This document shows, in pieces, positions 37,967 to 50,925 of a DNA stretch of 64,000 bases. The position numbers and the translations under genes are program-made. The stretch is from Polyodon spathula (taxonomy: Eukaryota > Chordata > Actinopteri > Acipenseriformes > Polyodontidae), in contig NC_054564.1 in NCBI RefSeq assembly GCF_017654505.1, positions 6,432,121 through 6,496,120 of the forward strand, read 5' to 3'. The notes below the pieces were generated by a model that saw only the letters and a program-made list of their open reading frames with translations, made no database searches and had not been told where the DNA came from. How positions within the stretch are numbered: position 1 is the first letter of the stretch; each line of letters opens with the position of its first letter.

Positions 37967-38348
37967 GGGGGGGAGGGGTTTTTGCACACCCTGAACAGAC
38001 CAAGTCTTGTTTATTTAGAAACAAGACTCGGAAAAAAAGTTTCAGTCAAAGCCTTTTTCAAAGTCAATGTTTCCTTTTGAGTTAGCCAAGTCGGACAGGT
38101 GGCGTACTTAACCAAATTGAGACTAGGTTCCCAGTACCTACTTTCGCAAAATGCTCTACACACGTGTTAAAGCAGTGTGTTTTAACACAGTAAATCCATA
38201 ATTGCTCGCTAGGGGAATGCTTAAATAATGCATCATGATGTTAATTAAGTCAATTACCAAAAACACGTTTCAATTAGCCTGTCAATTAATTATTTGGCAT
38301 CCTAATAATCACTTGATGACCCCATTTGGTTACGGTTTACTGTAGATC
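36785..38348. repeat. Gene-free stretch with three long poly-G tracts
   Basis: G runs occur at 37280-37291 (12), 37747-37758 (12) and 37930-37965 (36, then G7 and G4 separated by single A). All are on the plus strand. They can form G-quadruplexes and are prone to assembly error. No exon is supported. Homeodomain-type words (TTAATTAA, CAATTA, TTAATTATT) cluster at 38220-38310. Confidence 0.8.
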
Positions 38349-38350
38349 TA

Positions 38351-39989
38351 CACTACCAGTCAAAAGTTTGAGTACACTTGCTGGAAACAAGGTTTTTTTC
38401 ATAATTGACAATGTTTTATGTCGTATACGTTTCTGTAAATACTTGAAAATGAAAACACATATTACAATATACAAAACAAAACATAAGGAGTATCAAAGCA
38501 ATGATCAAGAACATTGAAAATCTTGGATTCCTCAAAATAACCACCCTTTGCCTAAATAACAGCTTCACAAACACAAGGCATTCAGTTAACAAGTTTCTGC
38601 AGGAAATCACCCTACATGTCTTCCCAGCTCTTCTGCAGCAACTCCCAGAGATGTAGGGCACTTGTGGGTAGCTTTGCTTTGACTCTTCTGTCCAGTTCGT
38701 CCCATACAAGTTCTATGGGATTGAGGTCTAGAGACTGGGCAGGCCAGGTCATTAGATTAAGTTGTCCTTCACTTTCCTTCTTGGCCAGATAGTTCTTGCA
38801 TAACTTTGAGGTGTGTTTTGGGTCATTATCTTGCTGAAGAATGAAGGACTGCCCAACTAGCTGTAATCCTGATGGAATGGCATGCCTCTGAAGTATGCTA
38901 TGATAGCCATGCTGGTTGAGCTTGCCATGGACTTGGTAAAGATCACCAACTCTGTCCCAGCAAAGCAACCCCAGATCATGACACTGCCTCCTAAATGCTT
39001 GAGAGTGGGAACCACACACAAGTAACTCATGCGCTCACCCTCTCTGCGTCTTACAAATACTCGGTGGTTGGACCCAAATATTTCAAATGTGGACTCATTG
39101 ATCCATAAGATCGACTTGCACTCCTCAAACGTCTAGTTTCTGTGATTTTTGGTCCAGGCAAGTCTCTTCCTCTTATTCTGCACTCTTAACAATGGTTTCT
39201 TTGCAGCAATTCTTCCAGTTAGGCCAGCTTCACGCAATCTGGACAGTTGATGTTGAAACATCTGTACTTCTAGTAGCATTTAGCTGAGCTTGTATTTCAG
39301 GGGCAGTTAATCGCCGGTTTCGCAGACTCGAATGAACTTGTTCTCTGATTCTAAGGTCACCCTTGGCCTGCCTGACCTTGTTCGGTCCTCACGAGTGCCA
39401 GTTTCTTCAAATCGTTTGATGGTCTTGGCCACAGCAGTTACAGACACTTGCAAAGTTCTTGAGATTTGTCTTAAAGATTAACCTTCATTTCTTCATGTCT
39501 TTTTTCTTTGCTTAACTGAGCGTATTTTACCATTTTCTGCTCCCTTACATTCAGGAATGACAAACTTGTGCCTATGCTACCTATACTTATAATAATCATG
39601 GACCCTCGCCTGTTAACAATAATTGGTGACAAAAGGTTAATTAGGTAACATGCTAGTTAACTCAGAGAACACCTAACGAAGACACTTTTAAACTTAGGCC
39701 AGTGTTCTAACACCGTGTTATACACATTTCAGACTTTTAACTGACTTGGGCTTCAGACTGAAATCCCCTTGCTTTGGGTGACCATTTCATTGAAATTGGC
39801 AAGATTTATATTTTCATTTAAAAATTTAATTTTTGAATGCAATTCACTTATGATTATCAGCTTATATAAGTACACATATCATATAATGAAATATTAAGTG
39901 TTTACAGACAAATTTATACAGTTAAAAGCATAGATAATCATGAAAAACCTGGTTTCAAGCAGGTGTACTCAAACTTTTGACTGGTACTG
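38351..39989 (-). mobile_element. Tc1/mariner element, full length, inactive
   Basis: The inverted termini read TACCAGTCAAAAGTTTGAGT at both ends (38354 onward, and inward from 39986), and the similarity continues more loosely for about 100 bp. A TA flanks each side (38349-38350, 39990-39991), giving a 1639-bp element of normal Tc1 size. The transposase lies on the minus strand. The C-terminal half is open at 38612-39019 with QQDNDPKHTSK and SLDLNPIELVWDEL, the second Asp region and the Glu of the DD34E triad. The N-terminal half has stops and frameshifts (for example after RLAWTKNHRN), so no active enzyme can be made. Confidence 0.95.
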
Positions 39990-41702
39990 TATATAATATT
40001 AAAAATGTAGCTACCGGTTACTTTTTTGTTGTGGATGTTGTTGGTTTATCTTCATATTCAATTACATTCCCTTTGGTTTCGAGTTTTGCTTATTTGCGGA
40101 TATGTCGGTTGACATTCACATACCTGTCAAGGTCCCGGGATTTTTGCAAGGGATAGTGTTAAGCGAGCGAAGCAGCGTGGGGGAGGGTGCAGGACGGTGT
40201 TAACCCCCTCCTGCAGGGAGGGGTCCGGTGAATCTTTTTAAATATAGATGCTCAGAAACTAAACAAGAAAACAACACAAGAGTCCTTTAGTGTAGCCTTA
40301 GAGAAGATGCCGTTGACTTGCATTGTTTTGTGGTGCTTGTTATATGGCCTAGTGGCAGACTTGCCATCTCTGAAGACTCTCAAGGTGTTGGCATCATCAT
40401 AACAGCAGCTGTCACTGTTCAGCATGTAGGAAAGCAGGCCTTGAATGGTGTCCTGACCCGAGTCCCGAGTTGTGTTGGGCAACAAAATTTGCAAACATGG
40501 TCTCTGCTCTGATGACCTAAAAAAAAATACAAAAATGCAGAATCAATGCATAATTCACCCATGCAATGAAAACACCCTCCCTTAGGAAGGTATACGTTAC
40601 ATATTAAAAACAACTGCTTGCACAGGACATGCAAAAGGGGCCAAACAGTTTATGAAAATGCTTGACACAGGGCTAGATGTTTTTTAAGGCAGCGCAGTAA
40701 GGATTTGCTACCAGTCTGGAAAGTAGGTAGCAAAATGGTCATACACAGGCCTTCTGCAGCATAAGGTATCAGCAAAAACGCTACTGCATAAAAAGCTAGT
40801 ATCAAATTAAGAGTTTTGGTTAACAAAATGCTACCGAATATATGTTAACTTCGCGCCTTGAATTAAGCTTTCAATAGCTGTTTTTTTTTTTTAATGTATA
40901 TTCGCAGGACACACACTCTGCAATAATACCATGTAACTGAGTCCAGGGTCCAAGCACAAACACTCAACACTTTAGGAGACACAGAATGTAAATAAATAAT
41001 GATCATAATAAAGTAAATGCGATGAACCTACCAATAACACTTCATGCTGTCCCGAAGCGACTAACAGCTTCATACTGTGGTTCTCCTGCGTCTTCTTGTT
41101 AGATGCTTGTTGCATGCCATGTGACACTTAAGGTCGTTCTTTCCACCTGCTGCACAACTCGGTCATCTTGCACACACTACAAAGGAAGGTAGAAATGCCT
41201 TTGCCACTTTAGTGAATGCACTTAAACGCATTTGTCCAATCTTTATTAAATCTCGAAGCACATTTAATCTTCTTCACTCCGCGAACAGGAGACACACAAC
41301 GCTTCGCTATTTTGCACATTCGCGCCTGACGCTATACCTGCGTTTCATACCTGCGTTGGCAAGTCTCACGAGAAAAAAAAAAAAAAAGAAAAAGCGGCAC
41401 TGCCTTCCGAAACAAGCCCAAAACAAGCCCGATCGATTTCAGATGGAGTGGAGGTGTTTATACAAATTCCATTTCTTTCAGTGGTTGTAGTGGGGTTTTT
41501 TTTAGTACTAGTTTTTCTTGAACTGGTGGGGTTGGATTCTAAAATTCTAATGACGTGCTTATATATTGACACCTGTCCATCACATAACCCGCAGCTCAAA
41601 AAAAGCCCAAGACTTAGCAACTGTGTTTCATAGTCACACACGGGTGTCAATCCAACTCACAACAGGTCGCGCTAGCCGAGCAGGTGGTAGAGAATAGACT
41701 GG

Positions 41703-41714
41703 CCACCAGATGGC
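41703..41714 (+). promoter_or_regulatory. CTCF-like motif
   Basis: CCACCAGATGGC is a full match to the CTCF core, in forward orientation, about 6.5 kb past fgf17. Confidence 0.35.
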
Positions 41715-42993
41715 CTGTGAGGGAACAAATCTAAAATAGGGGGGAAAAAATAAAAATAAAATATCTTCCTTGATTAAACGGTTCTCGGGCGGGAGATTTT
41801 TCTTTTCGGACAGGGAGATTGGTCTTTAAAACGAGAGGGTTCTGGTCAAAACGGGAGACCTGACGTGTATGCATTCACTAAATTAAGCGAAGGTAATTGC
41901 ACTCTGACGGGGATATGGTTACACAGAACAAACAGATTCTAGCCATCAAACAATCTCCTAACGCCTAATTTAAAATGATGACAAATTGGGAAGCCGTATT
42001 ATATTACAGAAACGTGGTACAGTAATACTTTTTAATCTCTGCTTTTTATGACTCGGCTCTTGTGCAGAGAAATAAATATGAAAGGCGTTTAAATTGACCA
42101 GGAATCTTAATCCTACAACTCGCACGATACGGCAAATCAACCCAGACCGCAAAGCAAAAGTAAGTCTGGGTTTAATGGAGCGGGGAATGACAAACCGTGC
42201 AATTATGAGCGACACAATGAGACAGAGGCGTGACAGAGAACGGTTAATATAGCTTTATAGCAGATTATTATTTCTTTGGAAGTTTGGTATACAAAAAAAA
42301 AGTTTAGTGGCGTTTTGAAAAAAAAAAAAAAACATTAGAAGATTTTTAAAAATCAGAACTTTACCCCGCAGTACTGTAATGTTTCAGCTGTTTCGGGCCG
42401 CGGCGCTGCACCCCCATTACGCGAGTTTCTCCGCATGCATCATTCAAAAAAAGTTGAGTTAGTACAAAGCATTTTGGTGCGCAATGGGTGACACACACAC
42501 CAGTGTAATTTTCACCTTCAGTTGGCACAGCGAGTATGGGACGCTTTGTAGCTCTCCCCGCAGGGAGGTGAGAACCGAGGCTGAAAAGCCCTGGCAAGTT
42601 TAACAGCCTCCCCGCGGGTGGTAATACGGTCTGGCAGGCCCACTGGTAACACCAGGGTTTAACTGCCCTTGAGAAGTAGTTGTTGATTACTAGAATACTC
42701 ACTTTTTTACAAGGATGAAGTCCCTAAATTCAGTGTCACGAAATGATTGCTTCTCTTTTAAAAAAAAAAAAAACAACACATAACAATAGAATGCAGGGTG
42801 TAGGGCCACCGTGGGCGGTCTTGTTTGAGTTTGTGATGAGTCACACAATGTATACCCAAATGCATTTACTATTAAATTACCTTCGTCGGAAATGAGGTTC
42901 TAGCTAAACTCTTACCCCGGCTGACCCTGTGCTGTGACCACTGTGCTTTCCTGCATGTTACCAGGTGAGTTTTGAGTTATTAAAAAGGAAAGC

Positions 42994-43008
42994 ACTGCCA
43001 CCTAGTGT
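42994..43008 (-). promoter_or_regulatory. CTCF-like motif, reverse orientation
   Basis: On the minus strand it reads ACACTAGGTGGCAGT, close to the CTCF consensus (one mismatch in the first CC). It faces the forward motifs at 6839 and 41703. Confidence 0.4.
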
Positions 43009-43282
43009 TGAATTACAAAATATCTTGGAAAGGTGAAAGCGGTACAGGTGGGAGTGAATTTCAGGTTATCAAGAACACACAGTAATAACAACAAGCATTC
43101 CGAGCCCTTCTGCTCTGGAAATCCAGCGATGGCAAGATTGATTTTGGTTGTCTGAGAAAAAAATAAAATAATAATAATATTACCTTAAAATGTAATTTAC
43201 CACACCAGGATAGGTGGATCATCAACTGATCTCATCAGATCTGGGCTTTGTTTTGAAAAGTTTTAGACAAGGAGCTGGTTGT

Positions 43283-43296
43283 TCAGCAGAGGGCGA
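43283..43296 (+). promoter_or_regulatory. CTCF-like motif
   Basis: TCAGCAGAGGGCGA agrees with the CTCF consensus at 12 of 14 positions. It lies 275 bases from the reverse motif at 42994, pointing away from it. Confidence 0.35.
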
Positions 43297-43370
43297 TGTC
43301 TCCTATGGGTTAGAGCTACTGCGAGGTGTTAAAGGATTCATTTGAATATGTATATATATAAGTTTGACTT

Positions 43371-43513
43371 TCCAGGGCTGGTCTTTGTTCCAACCCTGTT
43401 CTAAATTGCTTGAACCAGTTAAACCTCCCTCCAGACACTGAAGTAGTTAATTAACTTTACCTGTTAAACCTGGAGTGGAATCGCCCTCCAGGACCGGGAC
43501 TGGACACCCCTGC
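43371..43513 (-). mobile_element. hAT-like MITE fragment
   Basis: Read on the minus strand it starts CAGGGGTGTCCAGTCCCGGT and CTGGAGGGCGATTCCACTCC, then GTTTAACAGGTAAAGTTAAT, a very common fish hAT-type MITE layout. It ends with GGTTGGAACAAAGACCAGCC, an inverted reflection of the start. No clear 8-bp duplication is seen. Confidence 0.65.
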
Positions 43514-46500
43514 TTTTAGTTAGTCACCTTTGCCCTCTAAAATAGCTGAAATACAAGTCTGCATATTTGGCTTGGCACCAAGCCCATGCTCAAGCCCAGC
43601 TGTGAACTCTAATTGTGCTGCTAAAGCAACAAGCAAACAATAGATCAAATATACTGAAATATACACACCAAACCCTTGTGCTGAAATCCAGACTAAAACA
43701 TGCATTATTTCAGAGTCAAATCAGCCCAGAGTTTTTAACTGTGGTTGAAGGAGGCATTACTAGACTGGGAAGCCTTTTAAATAGACACCTTTAATCATGT
43801 TGGATGTACAGAAAGTTTAAATGACTTGAGAGATGGTCTTGGGGCGCGGTGTATAGTGCAAATATTTAAAAAATACTTAGAGTAAACAATTAGCATAAAA
43901 ATAAGTAAATTTTATTATTAGTAGTAGTCCTAGTACAATAGTCATCCATGTGTAATTATGTAAAATAGTATTTATTTCAAACAATCGGCCTTGTTTTCAA
44001 AGCACTGACTCCAGTCTTTAGCTTGTTGAAAGAAGAAAAAACTGTTCTTACAAATCAAAAACTAAACAGTGATACATTTCAAGGTCACTCAAGATTTCTC
44101 ATCTTGTAACATTCAATTGAGGCTTTCCGTAGTTCTAGGGGCAGGGATCAGCTCGCTACGCTAATCCTATTGGTTCCTCAAGGCTCACCTTCCAATACTT
44201 GTTCCACCTCCCCACCGCCTCGTTTGCAACTGTATCTCCCTTCTGGGGCTCGGTGGTCCTCCGTCACCCAGCCTTGGTGACCTCTGACCCACGTCGGTTG
44301 TTGCATATCAAACGATGGGGGCTCCTATTAGTCCAGAAGGCGAGATCCTGGGCCAAACTGTCAATCACCCCACACAACACTTTACATCTTACAATGCTGA
44401 GTGTCGATCTTTGATCATGGAATTGTCTCCTGTCAAGAAAAAGTAGGAGTTAATTACAGCAGGGAGTAAACACTTTGAAAATGTGTCTCAATAATGTATC
44501 CAAACTGCAGCACAGCATAACAAATAAAAAATAAACTTCCTATTGGCTGCAAAGTTCTGGATCTAACAAGCATGTGCAGAGTTCACTATTACAACCCAGT
44601 CAGGTTAATAGGCAATCGGATATATTTTAAACAGAGTTAATGCCCAACCTGTACTGAATCAAACACAGCTTCACCTGTATGCTTTTAATTTATACAACAC
44701 ATGTAGCACATAATACTGAATAAATATGAATTGTTTTTTAAAATGAGTTAAAAATGGCAGCAGTAATTTTCCAGTTTGTTTAAATTAAGCTGCTGCCTGT
44801 TTTTCGCAAGGAAGTCAAGACCCTCTATCCCCCCCTCTTCTGTGAAAGGCCCTTGAATATTTGGTTATGCATGACTGCAGAGCAGGCTTGAAGTTACAGA
44901 ACTGAATCTCAGGTAACTGGACAGTCAGGCTGTAGGAACAGCATGTCTTTCATCCGGGCTGGGACCTGGTAGGGCTGGGATTGTCTTCCGATCCATTTCA
45001 CTTGTGTGCCTTTCACGGGCGAGTTCCAGGTAGGTGTGCAGCTTCGTGTTCTTGCTGCGGCTTGTGTTTTCGGGGCTGAGAGAAAACAGGTTACAGTCGA
45101 TCTCCCTGCAGAGCTGAACAGGAAACAAGCCTAACTCCTCGGTGCACTTTGCATTCGCGTGCAGGACAGGTTATTAAATTAACCTTTTCACTGAAAGTAG
45201 AAATATGAGATGCATAGGTTTGGAAATCAGAAAAGACATTTGAACAGTTAATTGGCTTTTAATTGAAAGCCACTCTGGAGGTGGCATTTTGTTATATTTG
45301 GGAAGGTCAAAGGAGTCTGCAGTAACTCTAGCAGTAATGATTTATGTACCAGTTTATTATACTGGGCTGTATCTTAAAAGGGAGATCTACACTATGACGT
45401 TATTGAGTCTATTTTTGTGTATAAGAACTTGGGTAGTCTTTACAACTGCGTCGTCCACTCACAGTTATTTAACTTCTAATGTATTTGATACACAAGTGCT
45501 TTAAAGAGCTTTGACCCGAGTTCAGGGGTTGCTCTTTTAGAGAGCTAGTGTCTAGATCTACTTCTATAAAGAAGATACTTTGCCTGTGTTACATATGTAT
45601 ATCGCAGTATAACAACTTCTGAACTCTTTCCAAAAAATAGGAGTTAATTCAAGACTGGAGTCAAGTCTATGCCTCTATTTTTTTAGTACCAGTACTACTT
45701 ACTGTAAACTGTGCATTGTTTGAAAATGACGCATGTAAAAACGTGATTTAGGCACTGACAAGAACAGTGAACGGATGGGTGTCAAGCTTGATGTATTTGG
45801 AGCTGTGTTTTTGTATCACTAATGTTTAATCATGAATAACACAAGTGCCGGTACTTGAGATTATCAGGGGATTTGCATAACCTGTTCATGGTAATAACAA
45901 TCTGCACCATAAATCAATGACGAAAAGCACCGTCTGAGGGAAAGTCAAATTTGTGTGAGGCTTGTGAAATTCAGTAGCATGATACAATATGTGTGTCTTT
46001 TGGCTTAAGGTCACAGCTGGTATGGTTTGAACTGCCCACTGCCTGGCACAGGCAGGCCCAGGGTGTTGCCTCTGTTTCTGTTTATTGGATAAATCTAAGA
46101 ATCTAAGCACTGTATAGTAGAACACCTCAGCATTTGTCATGTATATTCTTAATATACCTACCTGAAAGAAAACCTCTGGGAGAGGTTATTTCAATTTTTA
46201 TGTGTGAAAAGGTTTGACTACTTTGTGTTTTAATTGGGCATCTTAAACAACTTTTAAAAAGTCGCCTATAAAACTCGGCATTAATTAAATTATGCAATCG
46301 CTAATTTGCTTATTTTGACAATCTTCCAATATTTCCAGTTACAGTGGCTTGATTTAAAATGCACAACAAATCAAAACAGCAGCAGAAAAGGTGTTTTATG
46401 GAAATATACCATTGCTGTTGCAAAACATATCAGCCGACAGCTTCTAATTAGCGCTGCTAGTTAGACCTGTTCTTGGAATTTGGCGTTGCAAGCACAGCTC

Positions 46501-46550
46501 TCTTGCAGATGCAAATCTCTGACATTCTCCGCATTTAGCATTCACGCCAT

Positions 46551-46554
<4 letters not shown>
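43514..46554. other. Downstream flank, no gene assigned
   Basis: The only exon-like item is on the minus strand at 44925-45128 (see findings). Otherwise no splice-supported coding sequence, RNA gene or complete repeat is visible. Confidence 0.4.
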
Positions 46555-46583
<29 letters not shown>

Positions 46584-46746
46584 GCTCATTACCTCCTTGC
46601 ATTTTAACTGCGCGCCGGTTCCGCTCAAAGGTTAGTTCAGTGTCCCGCGATGATTATTTCACCGCTGCTTGGAAATGTGGTCAATCACATAGAAATGCGT
46701 CGTTAAAATTAAAAGAAGTACGCAAGGAAGTAGAGCATACTACTAC

Positions 46747-46797
<51 letters not shown>
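46555..46797. repeat. Two microsatellites, (GT)n and (AAT)n
   Basis: (GT)14 at 46555-46583 and about 17 AAT units at 46747-46797, separated by 160 bases of unique sequence. Confidence 0.95.
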
Positions 46798-46798
<1 letters not shown>

Positions 46799-47485
46799 GT
46801 TTTCTTAATTACAAAGAAGCATCTGAATACTATAGATGGAATGAGACCTTTAAAAAGACAACCTGTTCAGTAGCCACACAAATCATTAAATGTAGGGTTA
46901 AAAGTCATGTGATTTTTGATTTTAAGCTTTATTTACATCCTACTTTAAACTGAATTGTGGCGAGGGCATTCAAGTTCAGATTTCATCATGAAGGTCAGAC
47001 AGGGTACGCCTGACCTTTTCGCGTCAGTGGCAGCATAAATCGATACACTGTAGCCGCTACAGGAACCCAGCAGGGGCGAAAAATGGGCTGTAAAACTTGA
47101 AACAGCCTTGTCTGAAATGTCGTTTATATGAACGTGACACTAGAAAAAAAAAAAAAAAAAAGCAAATATATTTAACGTGCGTGTCTTTGAAATAAAAGCA
47201 AAATTACAACGCCTGCATTCTAGAATAGTTCAGTGCGTTCATATGTGTTGCTCTTTTTTTTTTTTTAACGCTGTCTTGCATTGCTAATAATACCATATTT
47301 ATTATTTATAATGCAGGCCATCATACAGACATGGGACCGATGGGCTGGGGGATGATAATAAACGAAAAAAAAAAAAAAAACCCGCCCGACTTCCTGCCTT
47401 CTTGTATGTAAAAGGCCTGTAATAATAAATCAGTAATTTGCTTAGTCCCCATCAGCCAGCCCTATGTTCCACCAGCAGTGAAGGG

Positions 47486-47499
47486 GTTGCCAAGGCAAC
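47486..47499. promoter_or_regulatory. RFX X-box-like palindrome
   Basis: GTTGCCAAGGCAAC is a near-perfect inverted repeat matching the RFX X-box (GTTRCC-N-RGYAAC type). It lies in a locally GC-rich island (47440-47580) within AT-rich DNA. Confidence 0.4.
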
Positions 47500-47984
47500 C
47501 GGTGAGTGGATGCCCGTGGAGACAGGCTCCTAATGGAAGTGCAATGCGCGAATATCTGACGAGGCGACGGAACTGCAAGGTAGCTGCATGCTTTCTATAG
47601 ACAGCAATACGAATGGCATTCGAATAAAAACTCAAAAATAAATGTTTTGCGCAAATCCTGCAACCATTAGGCTCGAGTTTTAAGTTACAGTTGATATTTA
47701 CCCCGTGGCCGTGCTCGGAGGTGAATTTAATCTAGGTCATTATTTATTTGCGTGGAAATCTTTTTAGGCTTAAATGTTGTATTTCCATAGACCTTTAATT
47801 GCAATAGGCTACTTTATTAATGTATACGTTTACAATATATATGTGGTGTACCTGCCTTTGGTGAAGGAGAGCATTGTACTTTTAATTGGTGTCTCTCTAG
47901 TTTTAAAGCATGGCATTTGCATATGTATTTACCATCGTTTTTTAATCAGCATCTACATATTCTGGTGAAATAATGTAATATCTG

Positions 47985-48077
<93 letters not shown>
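47985..48077. repeat. Compound (TCTA)n(TA)n microsatellite
   Basis: About nine TCTA units run directly into about 28 TA units. Confidence 0.95.
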
Positions 48078-48079
<2 letters not shown>

Positions 48080-49350
48080 TTTTCAAGTGTGCAATTGTTA
48101 AATGAATGATTAAAAGATATGTCTTATTTTGCATTTAAAGCCTGCCTTGTATGGGTTGTGTAATTCTTAGGCTATGAACTGGGACATAACCTTGTTTCAC
48201 GCACAGTTAGAATACGCGTTGAATTGTACATCTCTAGCCTATGACAGCAGCAACATATATTGCAATGTCACGTTTTCACAGTACCCCTTGTTTATTGAGA
48301 ATGGATTGAGCCAGTTGTGAGGGAGGCAACGACAGACAGAAGTGCACTTTGCCGCTATCAAAATAGAGCAGCCCCGATCCTGCTGGTGTAGTCAGCCCTG
48401 ATAGCTGCCGGGTGAAACACGCATATTGCCCACGTTGTAACGGAATGGAAAGAAGGGTTTGGCGTGCGTGAAAACGCAAAAACAAACGCCGCGCCGTGGG
48501 ATTTAAAAAGAAAAGGGATTAGCTGTTTTGCTGTTTTTCTTTTTTTAACGAAGAATAGAATTATTGCGTTTTCAGTGGGTTAAAAAGTGCTGAAAGGTAA
48601 GATGCAATCATAATAATGTCATAAGACAATAATTCTGAATGGTAATTATGCCTGACATAATAATACGTTTGTAATTATTTATTTTGTTTCAAGGGTAGGA
48701 TCTGCTTCTGCTTGTATCCCCGTGGTTGTGGGATTTGATACAACGTTTTAAGTGAATGTGCGGGCATGGGAATAACGTGTTTGTTTTGTTGTTGGCAGTG
48801 GTCAGTATCGACTTAATTGATTTATTTTTTTATTTTATTTTTTATTTTTATAAATCCATAGTTAATTCGGTTTTATTTTGCTACACCTTAATTGGTGTTT
48901 TACATAACAGAAATGTGTTGGTAACGAAACGAGACGCGCCCTCCCTATGCCTTTTTGTGATAGGACAAGTAAACAGGGAATTTGTGATGCACCGTGAGGA
49001 CAGACTGACAAGGCAGTAGAAATAACTCATTAGCACAAGGCTGTGGGGAATCACGTTCCATAGGTCTTAAACGGCAGGGTTTTCCACGGTTAAAAGCTAG
49101 ATTTTTATTGTTAGATTCTAAATAACTCACTTGACTTTTTTCTGGCTGTTTGAAGTTTGTTAGAACCCTAGTTGGATTTTATAAACAGGGGTCGTTTTAT
49201 TTTTTTTTTACAGTGAAAGTTAAACGATGCACATAACACACTGTTGATATTGCCACACCTTTGTCCAGTTTCCCATTTTTGGACAACTTCCATTAACTGG
49301 AGACCTATTAAGATCAGTTCATATCACAACTCTTACTCATTTAAAGAATG

Positions 49351-49392
<42 letters not shown>

Positions 49393-50576
49393 AACTTATC
49401 CCTTAAAACAGACTTTTAAACCCCCCCCCCCCCAAAGTCTTTAAATACCTTCGGCTCTGTGTTTCCTATATATCCTTCCCTCTCCCAATGATGTCTAGCC
49501 TTAAGCAGTAACCCCTGGAAGCCCAAGGTGTGGCCCCTGCAATATGCAGGCAAACTGAACAGTATTATATTTAGTTTCCAAAGTACGATTCCCAAAACAC
49601 CTATAATATACTATAGTGTCATGTAGATCCCACAGTTACTTTTGTAATAGGAAAGTGTGAAAAAAAACAGTGTCAATTTAAATGTTCTGGGGAGCTGATT
49701 TTACGACAAGCTTGCTATCCCCAGCAATGTTGTAGTTGCAGATGTTATAATTGTATTCTATCTGCTTTTTGCACATATTGTATGCAATTGAAAAATCTTT
49801 TTGGATATAATTCGACTGTTAGAGTCCAGGTGCATTCTCAAATGTCATCAGTTTTTACCTTGTAAGCCCATGCAAAATGTTATTCACATGCATGAAAAAA
49901 AACACTCTTTTGGGGTGCTTCCCTGAGTTGCAGGTTACATGTATAACCTCCTGCTGCTGCAGGTAGCCGACAGCAAGCCTATTGAGTTCACAGGTGAAGA
50001 GAAAGCAGGTAGTGTGGCAGCTGGTGAGCCTGCAGATGAAACAAGAGCATTTAAACAAACTGGAAATCCAACAAGGCTTGCTTTCTGATGATGGTGTGTA
50101 CAGAAAGGTTAACTAGGGAAGAATGTAGCGCGGGGATCCTGAAGTCAAACTGCAGCTTTAAAAAAGTAGACTACTGAAAAGAAGATCGATACTAGATCTT
50201 CTTTATGTTGTATTTAAAGGCTAACATGATTATAAACTTTCCATGCGCATATTAAAACTGAACTGGTAGGTTTTGGAGCAGTGTGAGTAACTCATCCTTG
50301 TACTTACATAGCTAGTTAGCATCAGGAAGAGGCCCTCAGTATTGCTGAGTGTTCCTCAGCTTCCACCTACACTAATCACACAGTTTATCAGCAAGCCCTC
50401 GCTTCCCTGAAAAGTGGAACATTTGTGGGATTGAATGCATTAGCTTTTGACCTTTATGTTAGATCATCAAAATGCATTAAACTGTACTTGGTTTCTATAT
50501 AATGCACACGTCACTGTGTGCTTGTAGACTTTATTTATGTACAGTATAAGAAGCTTTTTCTTGGGGATCCACAAGC
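48078..50576. other. Downstream flank, no gene recognised
   Basis: No supported exon. It contains an (AC)n tract at 49359-49391 and a C run at 49421-49433. Confidence 0.4.
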
Positions 50577-50925
50577 GGCTCACCTATAGTGGCACAACTG
50601 TATGGTGTCTAGAGTCACACAGTTAGAGGAGCGCAGGTTTGAGTCCTGGTGTTGTGCCGGTCCCCGTTAGGGATTCCACAGGGAGTGCAGAATTGGCTCT
50701 GCCGCTCCTGTGCCTACTGGTCAAACACCCAGCGAGCTCACCAGAGGACTGGCCTTTGTCCTCCAGGGGCTGGTAGCTTGCCCACATCATCTGTGATGCT
50801 TCTGGGTCAGTCTTCAGTTCTTCTGAGCTGTGAGGTAAAGCCTTTCAGTAAAAGGTGTGGTGTAGTTCCATGGAAGCAGCCACTGTGATTGCAGTAAAAG
50901 TTTTTTTTTTTTTTTTTTTTTTTTA
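50577..50925 (+). mobile_element. Candidate tRNA-derived SINE
   Basis: AGGTTTGAGTCCTGG at 50634-50648 is a good RNA polymerase III B box. TGGCACAACTGTATGG at 50590-50605, about 45 bases upstream, could be a degraded A box. A GC-richer body follows, ending in a 27-base T run (50898-50924). No second copy is in the window and no flanking duplication was found, so ends are approximate. Confidence 0.45.

Larger units (their letters stand above)
39992..43370. other. Downstream flank of fgf17, no gene recognised
   Basis: No supported exon. A short block at 40120-40230 is GC-richer. A runs lie at 41370-41385 and 42319-42333. CTCF-like words are listed separately. GCGCTAGCCGAGCAGGTGGT near 41670 only superficially resembles a tRNA 5' half. 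Confidence 0.4.

Noticed and set aside
37798..38085. Frames with poly-Pro or poly-Gly runs
   Set aside because: Produced by the 36-base poly-G tract.
41665..41730. tRNA-like 5' half (GCTAGCCGAGCAGGTGGTAG)
   Set aside because: No B box, no matching acceptor stem and no cloverleaf follow; similarity is limited to the A-box-like words.
46559..46873. 104-codon frame with poly-Cys/Val and poly-Asn
   Set aside because: Made of translated (GT)n and (AAT)n microsatellites.
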